A stretch of 64,000 nucleotides of DNA from Sphagnum compactum (Eukaryota; Bryophyta; Sphagnopsida; Sphagnales). The notes under the pieces are model-generated. The model saw only the letters and a program-made list of their open reading frames with translations. It made no database searches and was not told the DNA's origin. A program made the position numbers and the translations under genes. The stretch is from the NCBI GenBank assembly GCA_965153455.1, contig OZ234493.1, forward strand, positions 22,186,213-22,250,212. Direction: 5' to 3'. Below, piece after piece: positions 27,453 to 40,864 of the stretch (positions are counted from its first letter, which is position 1; the number at the start of each line of letters is the position of its first letter).

Positions 27453-27538
27453 GTTTAGGCTTATGGTAACTTTCATAAACCCTAAACCCTCCTTATGTTT
27501 AGGCTTATGGTAGCTTTCATGAACCCTAAACCTTGGAT
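27453..27538. repeat. 44-base direct duplication with AAACCCT motifs
   Basis: GTTTAGGCTTATGGTAACTT at 27453 recurs at 27497 (GTTTAGGCTTATGGTAGCTT). Each copy ends in ACCCTAAACC. These are telobox-like motifs in a short duplication, not a telomere array. Confidence 0.85.
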
Positions 27539-28106
27539 TATTTAAGCATGACACAAGTGTTATTTTGAACTCAAACATGCATAGACTGCAAGGTGGAGGA
27601 AAGGGAGGGTTCTTAGTAGTTTTGATGGGTTCCAAAAAAAAATTAAAATTTTTAAATAAATAAATATTTATTTAATAATTAATGTTTAAATTGATTTTGA
27701 TTTTGGTTGCAGTTCTAAAAATAGACCTAGTTTTAATTCAATTCTGAATAATCTTGACCAAAATTGATAGTTAACTATTAGGTTACCTCCAATTAACCCT
27801 TGGTTCTAGTTTTTTTTTTTTTTTTCAAAAATCTTACATCTAATTTTGATTTTGGTTCTTAAAAAAATAAAAGGACGTAGCTTTAGTTCCCAATTCTAAT
27901 TCCAAAAATCCGACCTAATTCTGGTTTTATGTTTATTAATTGGAATCAATACTGACCATTCTAACTTGACAAACTAAGTACCCACCTAACACTAGTTGAA
28001 GAAAAGTGTCCCCTCCCCCATTGAAAGCCATTTCAAATATAATTGAAATGGTTTTTGACACATTTACAAAGTTTCAAAAATTTAGTTAGTGCTGAAAATG
28101 TCTGTT

Positions 28107-28129
28107 ATATTTATATATATATATATAAA
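28107..28129. repeat. (TA)n microsatellite
   Basis: A short TATATATA run in AT-rich intergenic DNA; similar runs occur at about 40156-40174 and 58929-58947. Confidence 0.85.
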
Positions 28130-30329
28130 TTTGGATAAGTTTGAAAGTGATCCAACATAGATTTTAAAATATCTTTCAAAAAAAAATTAAACTCATGACC
28201 ATTTTTTTCCATGCTTAAAAATTAATGAAACAATGTAAAAAATAATTTAAAACATTATTTAACCAATCTTGTGTTGCCACATCAACTTGTCATGATTATT
28301 TTAAGAATTATTAACAACTCTTTTTATTTAGTTTGCACCCCACCTTTCTTCCTAGAGTATACTATGCAATTCCTTTCACAAGGTTATGACATGCCCCCAA
28401 AGGCTTGCCACAAGGTATTAAGGTAAACTTTTTAACATAATGCATTGTGAAAGACTTCAAAGCCTTGGGTGCACTCCCTAATTCCTCACATTTGAGAGTT
28501 ACATAGACATGCAAGATGTCCAAAATGGGTCGAGGATAAGCTCCTCATGTTGAACTATCCAAAATGTGAAAATAAAGCAATTTGTGCATTTGGAATGGAA
28601 TTGGGTTGCAAACTTTCCATGGACTTTTCATCAAGTAATTTAAAATCACATGACCTAAATTAGGGAAGAATCATTGTTATTTTTCTTCTAATATATTTTG
28701 TGATTGTCTCTAGAAGTTACATTGATTTAGGAATAACTAAAACTCAGGAATCTCAAAATGGATTCCCAAAATTGGAACATGTAGCATTTTAAAAGTTTGA
28801 AATCTTTTAATTCTCTCTAAATATGTCTATTTTGAGCATGGGATCATGCTATTTTGTGGCACTTGTCAAGAGCTTTCTAATGTTATATTGGCACATTTTC
28901 ATCATAGGCTATCTAACTTTTATTTTTGAGGTTTTAGTGATTAAAGGTCAAACTTTCAATCACTTTTTCCACTGTATTTCCTAGCTCACAACTTTAAATG
29001 AAGAACGTGAGTTTACTTTCAATATTGACACTTCAAAACCTTTTCAAAAGTATATTGACATGTGAATCAAATTAACTACTTACATCTTTGTTGCAAAAAT
29101 TTGGAGCATTTTGAGCTTCAACCCCCAAAGTTATTCCCATCTAGGAATGCTTGGAATTCATCTCATTTGCAATCTTCCACATTTGTGGGAATATGCTTAA
29201 TTCTCAAGACACTCTTTTGATTATCATTCTTTTTTGTGCCCTAGCCTTGGTTGTGAACCCAAAGCTAAGGTTTCAACAAGTTATAGTTTTTTCATTTTTT
29301 TTGAAAATTTTTAAATGGGATTCTCAAAATTATCAAGTATAAATCCTTTCATTTTGAAGGTTCATAACTTTCTTGTTCATATCCAAATTGAAAGCTGTCA
29401 CAAAAATACCTGTATCCTTTGAAAAAAAAATTAAAATCTAATTGTTAAGCTTTGCAATTTGTATTGATTTGACCTTTCAAATTGTTGATTATGTAATGAT
29501 GATTTATTTAAATAGTTTCATTCTTGACCCTTGAAATTATCATAATTTTTTTTAAACAAAAAACTCCATGGGAAAAAGGGGGGAGGGGGGCGTTGTGACC
29601 AATTCAATTGTATTACTTTAAAGATCTTTTCAATGACATTAAAAAGACCAAATTTGGACAATGTTTGATCCCCCCTCTCCCCACCCAAATTAAAATATCC
29701 AACTACTTCCAACTATTGAAACGAGAGTGCATTTTGAATCTTGGTAATTTCCCATCTTGCACTCCGTCATACTTCCTTTTCATCAAAGAAGTGTTCTTGA
29801 GTTCTTGCCTTGCCTTCAACTATTCCTCATCCGTTTCCCTTATTTTGCCCTAACATTGATCGTGAGCCCAAGGTTAATAGGATCACAACAACCACACATT
29901 TAGACTCTCCAACTTTATGGTGAGATTTGCATCCCAAGACCAATTTCCATTAATTTACAAAACTAGGGAAAATCACATAATAGATAATCAAAGCCAATAT
30001 TAAAATTCTTTAGACTTGGAGAATAGTCCTATACCTTAAAAATATGCTATAACTACATTAATGCAACAGAAGACAATCACATTTAATTATGTTTGCTAAG
30101 TTTAGGTTTTTTATAAAGCTTTTGTTTGAAGTTAAAAGAAAAATCAAAATCTAGACAGGCAAAGCAACACCCAACTCACATTTGGTTTATTTTACTAGTG
30201 TTGGGTGGGTGTACCTGCTTTGGCAATTCTAACTTAACTGAAACCAGGCAGGTTCTTCACAAAAAAGGTGAAGGATCACCTGACATTGTTTGTTACCTTG
30301 TATTGGCAATTGAGCCTGAACTAAGGTTT

Positions 30330-30675
30330 GGGAATTTTAGGGTTTAATGTTTAAGATTTTGGGTTTGTCTGTTTCTTGTCCTCGGTGTAAGGTATTGAGT
30401 TTTTAGGGTTTAAGGTTTAAAGTTTTTTCTAATTTGTTTTTTATTTTGGCCTTTGTTGTTGGTTTTGCTGGAATGAAGTTTGTAAGGTGTTGAGTTTTTA
30501 GGGTTTAAGGTTTAGGGTTCTTTTTTAATCTGTTTTCTTTTTTTTTTTTTTTTTTTTTTGGGGCCTTTGTTGTTGGTTTTGTTGTAATAAAGTTTGAGAT
30601 TTTTAAGGTTTTAAGGTTTTAAGATTTTTTCTTTGTCTGTTTCTGGCCCTTGTTGTCGGTTTTGTTGTACGAGAA
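30330..30675. repeat. Tandem repeat of about 95-105 bases with telomere-like motif
   Basis: Units start near 30333 (partial), 30400, 30495 and 30600. Each has TTTTTAGGGTTTAAGG, a T-rich stretch, then GGCCTTTGTTGTTGGTTTTG. The third unit carries a T run of about 20 bases. TTTAGGG is the plant telomere unit but is here only once or twice per copy. Confidence 0.82.
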
Positions 30676-31699
30676 GTCAGATCATAAAAATTGCATGAAT
30701 GGGATCATTTAGAAATGCAACTTTGGAGAAAGGGGAGGGACAAGACATGTTACTTCGCAGACATCATGTATGGCAGGTAAACCTGATAACTTAACACAGA
30801 CGAAAAATAAACAATTTTATTATAACAAACAACAAGGGCATCACAAACACGCTGGCCCTGGCAATAAATAATATAATATATTGTACAATAGGACACAATT
30901 TTTGGCTGGTATGTGGCAGGTGCAAACATACCAGTGTGGGGGGCAGGTTTTTTTTTTAATAAATAATTTTTTAATTTTTTAATTTTAATTTTAAAATAAT
31001 AGTCAAGTCCAGTTTTCACCCCCAAAAAAAATAATTACTTGAAAATTTTCAAATTTTTTAAGTATCACACTAATCTTTAATTTTAAGAAACTTAATAGAG
31101 CGGATATGAGGTGGGGTCGGGGGTTTGGAGATTGTTGTAACTGGGTATAATATGCCATGGTTATAATTTGGCAAAGTCCCATGTACATATATCACCCAAT
31201 AATTTGAGGTTCTTTGACAATTATCAATGCGAGTATATTTAGCTCAAGTCAAGTCCTTACCATGCATGCACTCGTGGTGTGAGGGCTCGTATTTCCTCAG
31301 GTCATTCCCAGTGGGGTCGGTTCTGTGAAACCAGTGCCTGCGCCAATCTATGTGCATACCAGCATTCAATCCCCGTCCCCTCTCAACACTGGTCACAACC
31401 AGTTTTGTCCAGTTATCAACTTTTAGACTTAACCTGTGAATACCAATAAAGAACATTTATTTTTTTGTTTTTTTAACAAGGAAATGTATGTATTCAAAAA
31501 AAAAAAAATCAATTTACTAAAGCAGCCAGTTGCAAACTCAATTTTATTTTCTTTTTTTGGGGTTATAAATAGGTTGAATTTTAATTTTTGAAACACAACG
31601 GATTTGCACAAACGTTATGCATACCCAAAATTTTTACTTTTTTTTTGCTTAGTAAAAAAAATTTCAAGTGTACAACCTAGGTTCCCATATCAAAAAAAT

Positions 31700-31730
31700 A
31701 AATAATAATAATAATAATAATAATAAAAAT
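31700..31730. repeat. (TAA)n microsatellite
   Basis: Nine or so AAT/TAA units in a row in an AT-rich setting. Confidence 0.9.
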
Positions 31731-32751
31731 GGTGAGCTTGAGTTGAAGAGTTGAAACTTGGAAACAAAACACAAACGCCACACTCAAAATGCTCGAGTTC
31801 AACAAACTTAAATAATTAATAAGTCTTGAAACCCCATCTCTTCCTTCCTACCCCTCAAGTCATGACAATCCCAACAATGCCCCTCCCCGGCTACTTAGGG
31901 GGCAATTCATAGACTTCTTAAGGGGATGTGACACTCACAAATAGGTAGGGTGTTCTTAGGAAGAAGGGCTATTAGTCCAGGCCAAAAATAGTGGCACCCA
32001 ATATTAGGAATAGAATTTCCATGCAACCAATGAGCAGGCTTCAAAAGGCTTAGTTTTTTTTCTTTTGGTTTTATTTGCGGGAGGGGGACGGGGGTAAGAT
32101 TTTTTTGGTTTTGGCACTGTTCTCATCATGTTCCCAAATTTGTTCCCCAAGTTCTAAATATGTTCCCTATGACCGTTCCCAATAGCACTTCATTTTTTAT
32201 CCCGTATTGTTTGGCCGAGGTTCAACTTCCATATAATATTATTTACAGACAAAACAATTATCTGCTTTGTGGAGGGAAAGCATATTTATTTATGCTTCTA
32301 TGTTGGGTGAGTATCTCATGTTTTGAAAATTATTGGCTCACTAGTTTATAATAGTTGCACACTTTGTCAAAATCACACTTGGACACATTCACCAACTTGT
32401 TTTGTTTCAGCCTGTCCCTTTGAAGAATCCAAATATCAACACCGAACCGCAGTCTCCCAATTCTGCAATGCTTTTCTTTGCTGCGCACATCACTTTTGAT
32501 ATAAATTTTGGCTTTGTAGATTGTACATGGATTACTTGAGATTCACACAGAGTGTTTGTTTGTTGTTGGTACTCGCAAGGTACAGGAAGTGAGACATGAC
32601 AGAGGAATAATCCAACACTTTTTGTGTTCATAACAAAAAGCTGCTTTTCTTTAGTGTAAGATAGTGTAAGGTAGGTGAAACCCAACTGTCAGTATTCAAA
32701 TTGTGGTGATTGCAAAATGCAACTGTACCTGCTGCAAAGTGTGTACACACA

Positions 32752-32796
32752 AATGTGTGTGTGTGTGTGTCTCTGTGTGAGAGAGAGAGAGAGAGT
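32752..32796. repeat. Compound (TG)n(GA)n microsatellite
   Basis: A run of TGTGTGTG is followed after TCTC by TGTGAGAGAGAGAGAG. It marks the left edge of the more complex region before the 46-base array. Confidence 0.9.
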
Positions 32797-32904
32797 TCAG
32801 AGAGAAACATTGCTGCGGAGTCTGTTACCTACTGAATAGATTTGGTTGTGAAAAAAATGCACTCAAAAAAAAATTGTGATCCAAATTCATCATCCACTAT
32901 CATT

Positions 32905-33180
32905 GAACATGAAGCTAATATGGTGGGGTAAAGTTTGCACTGAATAGATTGAACATGAAGCTAATATGGTGGGGTAAAGTTTGCACTGAATAGATTGAAC
33001 ATGAAGCTAATATGGTGGGGTTAAGTTTGCACTGAATAGATTGAACATGAAGCTGATATGGTGGGGTTAAGTTTGCACTGAATAGATTGAACATGAAGCT
33101 GATATGGTGGGGTTAAGTTTGCACTGAATAGATTGAACATGAAGCTGATATGGTGGGGTAAAGTTTGCACTGAATAGATT
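32905..33180. repeat. Six-copy 46-base tandem repeat
   Basis: Six units start at 32905, 32951, 32997, 33043, 33089 and 33135 with GAACATGAAGCT, differing only at two positions (TAATATGG/TGATATGG and GGGGTA/GGGGTT). The flanks (GAATAGATTT...TTGTGAAAAAA...ATTGTGA) recur on both sides, so the array grew inside an older duplication of about 120 bases. Confidence 0.92.
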
Positions 33181-33354
33181 TCCTTGTGAAAAAACTTGCG
33201 GTTTAAAAATTGTGACCCAAGAAGCTTGAAGCTTTAGTCGATTATCATTCAACATGAAAGCTAATTCGGTTGGTAAAAAAGTTTTGCACTTGCTGAGATC
33301 CCTTCTTCTTTTTTTGTCAGGTACTACTATTTGAAAAGAGAATTAGGGTTGTCG

Positions 33355-33795
33355 TGAAATGGATGGATGAATGGATGGTCTGTGGACAGGCAAACAAATT
33401 TTCATTGTATCCCTCTCCCATCGCCCAACCATGGTGATTAGGTGTGTAATTATCAGATGTCCACGTATGTCTAGCTAACCAATAGCCACCTAAGTGCCTT
33501 CCCTACTTTCCAACCTACATACTAAAAACTTACACTCTTTACCTACTTACCTACCTATCTACATAAGTACTAACAACTTACATTCTTTACTTACTTACCT
33601 ATGCTAGTTGCCTACTTACCTTGGTCAATTAGGTAGTGTGAGGGAGAAGTAGGAATGGTTTACACAATAGGTTACGAACTTGGAATCGATAGGTTCGGGT
33701 GGTAACCCAATTTATGGTACCTAGGTTGTGGTTCTCCACAACTAAGTCATAATGGGTCTCCAATAGATGGTGCACTTGTGGGTGCTGGGTCACAT
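33355..33795. mobile_element. Miniature inverted-repeat element, family 1, copy next to the 46-base array
   Basis: GGATGAATGGATGGTC, CCAACCATGGTGATTAGG and a CTTACCTACCTATCTAC tract are followed by GATGGTGCACTTGTGGGTGC at the right end. This is the same order as the 50.66 kb copy. The left terminus is not recognisable, so the start is approximate. Confidence 0.6.
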
Positions 33796-36319
33796 AATTC
33801 GATGGATTTGCATAAGTTTTGTGAATATTTGGGAGGAGCAATTGTGGTTGGTAACATCTTGATTAAAAAGGATAATGAGACTTGAGATGAACTTGTGTAT
33901 TTTGCTCCTTCGACCTTTGCATGGTGAACTATCTAATAAAGTCTCCACCACTTGAGTTTGACGATACAAGCCTACACCAAAGGGATGTCCATTGTCCAAC
34001 CCTTGGGCTTGCTGTGCATAAGTTAAAATATTCTCCTCATAAATTAGATATCTCACCATGTATCCAAGGTGAAAAAGTTTCATTATGATTTTTTAAATTA
34101 TTTTAAAAAGAACACTCAATTCATGTATATAATCAAGGCACTATTAAAATGGTTGTAAAAAGTTTTACACAAAGTCAAATTTTTCAAAGAACATCAATGT
34201 TTACAATTCTTTGAAATTATTAAAAATCTTAAATCTTTAACTAAATGTTGATCGCAAAACCAACATGAATACTTTGGTTGTGAACATCGTCTAATAAAAA
34301 TGAACGTGTACACATATGAATATAATGAATAAGATGATCAAAAAGTGGGTTGCTCTCATTAAAAACCATGCAAAACCAAATACAAAGTTCCATTTTATGC
34401 TTTGAAGGTAACCAATTATGTCCCATTTTTATTTTTTTTAAATCCAAAAATTAATTGCCCCATGAGGGACCAAATATAGCTTTGACAAGAGTTATACATG
34501 AGGAATGTGTTAATGTGTTAATAAACTCAGTGTTAATCAAATATACATTCTTTTACTAGCATTCTTTGTGAAATGTTTGATTAGCACAAAGGTTGAAGTG
34601 CAAGAAAGGTAAGATAGTATAATAGATGATCATTACACTTGGATTATGGCACAAGTTGGTTGAAGGTTGGTAAATGTGCGAGTGAATAGGAAAACAAACA
34701 CTATTGCAAAACAATAGTTTGTGATTTTGATTTCCACTTGGTAGTCACAATCCAACAAACAAAGAGATAAATGTAGTAAGCTCTAAGAGGAGCCTAGCTA
34801 CTAGCTACTTTAGAAGGAAAACTACACATTAGAGTTAAACAATAAAAGCATTAATGAAATCCATGTATAATTTCCATGTCTAGCAGTGATTCTAGTGTGT
34901 AATGTTTTCATATTTTGGGCATGACACTAATTTGGTGCATGGCCATGACATGACTTTATTGCAATTGTACATCACCTTACAACCTTGGCATAATGAACAT
35001 GGTGTTACTTAGAAATGAGTTTGAACTCATTGGCAATATTTCAAAGGTAATGATATATAATTATCATATTTCTCATTGAAAACATTGACGATTAGGTAAG
35101 CATTAGAGTTATTATTATAAAAAATGTAACCTTGTCTCATGACATGTTTTGTTTATGTTTCATGCAACATTTTATTACATTATTGCTAGTGGGATCTAGA
35201 CCATTGTAATCTTTCACATGTTGACAACTTCTTGTTTAAGGATATGTTCAACCCTTGTTGGTGTACATGAAGTCATGACAATGGTAAATTCTATTTCATG
35301 TGAAAATGCATGGTGTAGACAATATTACTTTGTCTGAACCAAAGTATGTTCAATGCAAAGATATCGATGTTTAGGAAAAGGTGCAAATCAAAACATTAAA
35401 GCAAGGTACATGCCATGTTGGATTTAAATATGCTTAAAGGATATCCATGGAAACTAAAATTGTTACAAAATTTAAACACCACACACTAGACCTAGTATAT
35501 TCTACATGGAGGGCAGTGTTGCAATTTTATTAGGGTTCCATGCAATTGATCAATGTGGAATGGAATGGAATGGTCCTTCAATGTAATGGTTGGAAACAAA
35601 TGACACACCTTGAGAAGGTCTTGTGTTCATCCCCACATGACAAGTGGTTGATTTCAAAGTGATAATGAAGCCAACAATGTTAGGAATTTTTATTGTATTG
35701 TGTTATTTATGATTATTATTATGTAAAAAACACATTGTCTACACCAATGTGACATGCTATATGCGCCACTTATCACTCTCACTTTTGAATTTTCTTGGTT
35801 CATCCTTTACACTACAATTTTTGTAAAAAATTCAATTAACTTCTTAAAATACCTTTACAATTTTTTTACATGTGTATTGCTAATGAATATATCAACCTCC
35901 TCCTTTGAAAAAAAGATTCTAGTGTTATTTAACATGAAATATGTCAAAGATCTATCAATAATTCATGTATTAAAATCCCCATTTATCTTATGTGCTTTTC
36001 ATAAATATCATGTAGATATCATTATTATTGGTCTTGACTTTTTGATTATGACATGTTTCATTATTTCATTTCAATGGCAACTTGATGAAAAGTTCAACAA
36101 CATTGTTTTCATTGTTTCAAAATGGTTCAATAAATTTATTTTTTTCATTATTTCCATTGCTTTCATGATGAGTATAATAAAGCAACTTAATGATCATGAA
36201 TTATATGCAACTCATAGGTCAAGGAAATGTGTTTAGTTGTCCACATCCTTAAAACCATGTAGTTCACGATTTCTTGATTTTCCATGGTTCAAAGTACAAA
36301 CCCTTTAACAAATCACTTG
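33796..36319. other. AT-rich intergenic DNA, no gene seen
   Basis: The minus frame 34083-33790 and the + frame 35754-36236 are open but have no recognised domain; the latter is hydrophobic because the DNA is T-rich. Confidence 0.5.
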
Positions 36320-36408
36320 TATAATAAAATTTCAAAACCTTTGGTGTGAAGTTCACTATTATGAGGTTTTGAAATTTTATTATACCTCATAACGTTGAAC
36401 TTCACACT
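36320..36408. repeat. Interlocked inverted repeats A-B-A'-B'
   Basis: Arm A (36320-36340) and A' (36364-36384) are perfect 21-base reverse complements. Arm B (36343-36366) and B' (36385-36408) are near-perfect 24-base reverse complements. The order A-B-A'-B' means either hairpin excludes the other. No gene is nearby. Confidence 0.85.
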
Positions 36409-39219
36409 AGAGGCTTTTCACCTACCTTTTCAACCTATGATGATGACAAGGTAAGAAGGCATGCATGCAGTGCAAGTAAAATTGTGTCATGTCCATGTGT
36501 TAAAACATTGTCTATTGCAAAATGCAAAAGAAAACATAGTTGCCTTTGAAACACTAAAACATTAAATGTTCAAGTTATGGCAAGGATTTCACTAAAACCT
36601 TTCCGTTTTGAGACTAGGTCTAAGTTTTTAAATTGTTGATTCCTTGAGCCAATGGTTATAGACTTTATGATATCTATTGGTTTTGGGTCCAACGCAAGGC
36701 CAATTTGAAACCTTTATGTGAAAGGATTCCACATTTGGGTTATGGGATAGTTTTGGGTTTTAGATTTTTTTTATAAAACATTGAAGTTGCAATTATTTTG
36801 AGTTGTTTTTTGAATTTTTGACATTAAAGAATAAAGTTATATTTTCATATCTCACTAACCCATTATTTGTAATATCCCCACTCAAATAGTCAAAATGTTT
36901 ATGTTCAAACATTAATCCAAATATTCTAGGGTAATTTTCACTATTTTGCTAGCTACCCCTCCAAGAAAAATACTATAAAATGCACAAGTTTGATCTATTA
37001 CCTAGAGCTTCATTTCCAAAAAAAAATTCAAAATCATGTAGATCCCAACAACTCCCCTAATATATTTGGATGACATCTTATTATATTTGTGAAGATTTGT
37101 CCTAGGAAAGAAGAGGGATCTTACACCTATTCCTTAAAAGTGAAAGGGAAATTATATGTAAGGTAAAACCCTAGAGGTTAAGGATTCCCAAAATAAGGGG
37201 CTTAAGACAATTTACATTTTGTTAATTTTGACCACCATCAGGTTTTTCCCATCTTAAACTACAAGGTGACCATTATTATACATTTGAACATAAATAATTC
37301 ACAAGTCTTAAGAAATAATGTTATTAAATTTATTTTCCAAATTGGTCAAACCCTTTCCTCATACTTTTAAGGCCATTTTAAACAAGGGTCCAAGGTGTAA
37401 GGTCTAATGAAATTGAATGTTTTTATTGCTCAAAAGCTTTACATTGGTCCCAAGGCCTTTAGACAAGGGCCTAAGACTAAGACAAATCAAATTTTGATTT
37501 AGCTTACATGGCGTCATTTTGGAGGGAAAATCAATTGGTCCGAACCCCCAAAAAAGCTTAAAGGAAGCTCATAGTTTGGAGAACCAAAGTGTCAACTAAA
37601 ATCCAAGGTTGTTCATTTATTTTATTTTTGTTCTTTTCATTTTATTTTTCACCTATGTTGTTCAAATTATGTGAAAATGGAAGATGTGTCTATGGATTGA
37701 AGACATTGTTGAGAGCACATCAATTGCCCCATTTTTTGATTAATTCTAGATTTAATATGGTTGATTTTGTGAATTGTTATAAGGTGGTTGATAGAGAGAG
37801 TGCATTTTCAGCCTTTCCAAAAGCACAAAATGGAATGAAAATAAAATTTAAAAAACCATGAAAGAACGAAAGAAGAGAAGAGAAAAGACCAAAGGTTAAC
37901 CTAATCTTCTCACATGTCAATCACATTTTTGATATTGGACCTTCGAATTGGACCCCAAGCCTTTAGACACACTCGTTGTACCTTAAGAAAAAAGTTTTTT
38001 TTTTAATGTGAAGAAGGGTCCAATTCAAGGTTCAATTTGCTTCGAATTGGTCTTTGGGCTTTTAGTCCCTGAATTATTATTGAAAATGGCCCTTAGTTGG
38101 GAGCATTGGTTTCAAAATTTGACACACATGGGTTTAATTGTCACATCATTGAATAGGGTTTCACCTTTCTAATGGGAGTTTTTTAATGTTTCTACTTACC
38201 TATTATAAAAGGTTTTGTGAATTGTCCAACATGATAAGAAGTTTCAAGCAATTATGTGCAACAATAATGTGAAAATTAGTGAGAAGATTTGTCGCCCAAT
38301 GTTTTTGTAAACACAAATTAAATCAAATGATGGGAATGTCATTCCTCTTCACAATCCCAAACTATTCAAAAAATTAGTTTGCCTTAAAGAAGGATGAACA
38401 TCAATATTTTCTTAAAACTTATCTTGGATGGCCAACTTTGATCATCGGTTACTCATTCACCTCAACTTTTTTTAATACTTTTCTTTTTTTTGTTGCTTGA
38501 CTCATATGCATGCCTTTTATCCATCAAAATTTTTTTACAATAAATGTAACACAAAATCTTGGTCCAAGTCTCCAAAAAAACCAATATATAATTAATGTAG
38601 AATATGCATCAATCCTTTTTTTGTTAAAAGTATAAGAAATATAGCATATGTACGAATGATTTAAATCATTAGTGGTCTACGAGGTTGAATTAATATGTTA
38701 ATAAGTGACTAATAATCAAACATGGAAGAACATATAAAGTGAAATGGAAAAAAATGAAGTGACAAATTGTTCCACACCATTGCAACAATCCAATAACCAC
38801 ACCATATATTGACTTTTTTACAACCCTAACTTGTTAATTTGAATGTGTATGATGTGTGGCAACAAGATCTTGTGGATGAATTGTTTCTTTTCACCAATAT
38901 TAACCACTAGTTTTTATTCAAAGTAAGGTCCCAACCTAAATTCAAGCATTTGTCTTTTTTCTTGCATTTAATGGTTGCAAATAACAATGAATGATACTTG
39001 TGAACACAATATGAAAGGGAAATAAGACACCATATGCAGTTGAAGATACAACCATTTTAATTTACCTTTTGTTTTGAACCTTTAGAACTTGAATGTGTGT
39101 TGTTTTTTGTTCTTCCAAGCCCATTCTACTATTGTTGGGATGAAAGGAAAACATGTTTGGTCATTATTAACAAGGGTAATTGGAACATTGTAAGCCTTTA
39201 GTAAGTTATTTAACGTCCT

Positions 39220-39730
39220 TTTAGTGATTTTATCGTTTAGGGAATTTTTTTTAATATCCATTAACGTTTTCATGACATTGCTCAATATCCCTTGCATTTC
39301 TTTGGTGATACCTAATGTCCTTCAATGTTTCTTCAACATTGCCCAATGTTCCCATTGTCCATTGACATCCTCCCATTGCTTGAAAAATGTATTCTTAATT
39401 TCATTTGGTGTTTTTTCAATGTTGCTTAACACCCCTAGCATCTCCTCATCATTGTCAAATGTCCCTCAATGTTTTCCCAACATCCCCAATGTCATCCATT
39501 GCTTGAAATAATAGTTCCCAATGTCGTTTAATGCTTTGTTTATGTTACTTGACAACCCCCAACATTGCCCAATGTCCCCTAATGTTCCTTTGGTGTTGCT
39601 TGACACCCCCATTGTCCCTTATTGTCTTCTTGACATCCTTTCATTGTTTCAAAAAATAACAAAAAACTTTCCAATGTTCTTTCGTGTCTTCCTACTGTTC
39701 ATACCATCCTCTGGTGTCCTTTGAGCATGG
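39220..39730. repeat. Degenerate satellite with larger units of about 120-145 bases
   Basis: TCAATGTTGCTTAACACCCC, TTCCCAACATCCCCAATGTC and similar subunits of about 20 bases alternate. A CATTGCTTGAAA block at about 39378, 39497 and 39643 marks larger units. Two short open frames (39224-39511 and 39521-39724) are only a result of the periodicity. Confidence 0.78.
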
Positions 39731-40864
39731 AAGTGATATCTCCAAATTTAAAAATGACTAGAAATGCTCTATTCGGGACATCCCCCCAAAAAAGGATGTT
39801 AGCAACCTTGCTTGGTGATGAATCTTGATGAATTTGATTTGGAACTCTTCTTTTTGTAAAATAACATGTGCTAGGAAATTATTAAAGTGATTAGAAGTTT
39901 CCTCTCGCTTTTGAAAACATTTTAACCACATAACGTTCACAACATGCTTGCCATTATGTTGGATCTTCGTTTCAAATCTTTGTGTTGTGAAGATAAAATT
40001 ATGTGGGGTTTGGGGAGGCAGTCTCTTTTTCTTTTGAATATGTCGATGTGAGAGTGGTGATTCCTCTTCTTATACATGACTTGCTTTGATCAACCAAATC
40101 CTATTGCCCAATCATGTGCAACACTTTGTTGATGGACCTATTGCCTAATTTGAAATATATATATATATATATAATATGTTTGATGTTGAATCATGATCCA
40201 TTTAGGAAGTCCTCTAATATTCTTATTGTTGGAGAATTTTTTTAATTTATGGGGTTATTTATTTTCCCCATTTGCACAATCCCCTTTTTTAATGGTGGTC
40301 AAATGAAATATTTTAATTTCCAAATGTTGGTTTCTTGTCCAAGGAGATCATTGGGATTCAAAGATCCCAAATTGAGACTAAACATGCATTTATCCTTTTT
40401 GTTGTGTTAACAACCTTACGATATTGCCACCTACAAGTGGAAAATTTAGAATGACTAATCATGGTGGTAAAAAGTTCTCTTAATGATCTATGGTTGATCA
40501 ATTGCACACCAATTGTAAATCTCAAGGATTATATGAAAATTGAATATGCTTTAGTTGAAAAAATTTCCAATTTGATTGAAGAAATTATGTTTTTGAACAA
40601 TTACAAGTTGATAGCAATGAAGTCACCTTAACCAAGTTTACCTTTTTTTTTCCTTTATGTAACTAATAGTTCCAAGTTCCCAACTTGCTGTTGGATTTCT
40701 ATCTTTGTGATATTGTAAGTCTTATTGTTCATATATGGGTTTCAAAAGTCCAATAACAATATATGTTGTTGATCAAGCAACAAGTTTTTGATTTTTTCTT
40801 GGGCTTCTACTTGTGGGAGGTTGCGGTGGTTTTGTGTTTATGTGAACATTTATTTTTTAAAAGT

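Noticed and set aside
29571-29593. G-rich run as a quadruplex
   Set aside because: Only three G runs, too few for a standard four-tract quadruplex unless the long runs are split; weak.
32905-33180. CRISPR-like regular spacing
   Set aside because: Units are contiguous with no unique spacers, in a plant nuclear sequence; it is a plain tandem repeat.
35754-36236. 160-codon open frame, hydrophobic
   Set aside because: Composition follows from T-rich DNA; no family motif, no codon signal, no splice context.
39224-39724. Two short frames rich in Asn, Pro and Leu
   Set aside because: Created by the tandem repeat; frames shift between units.
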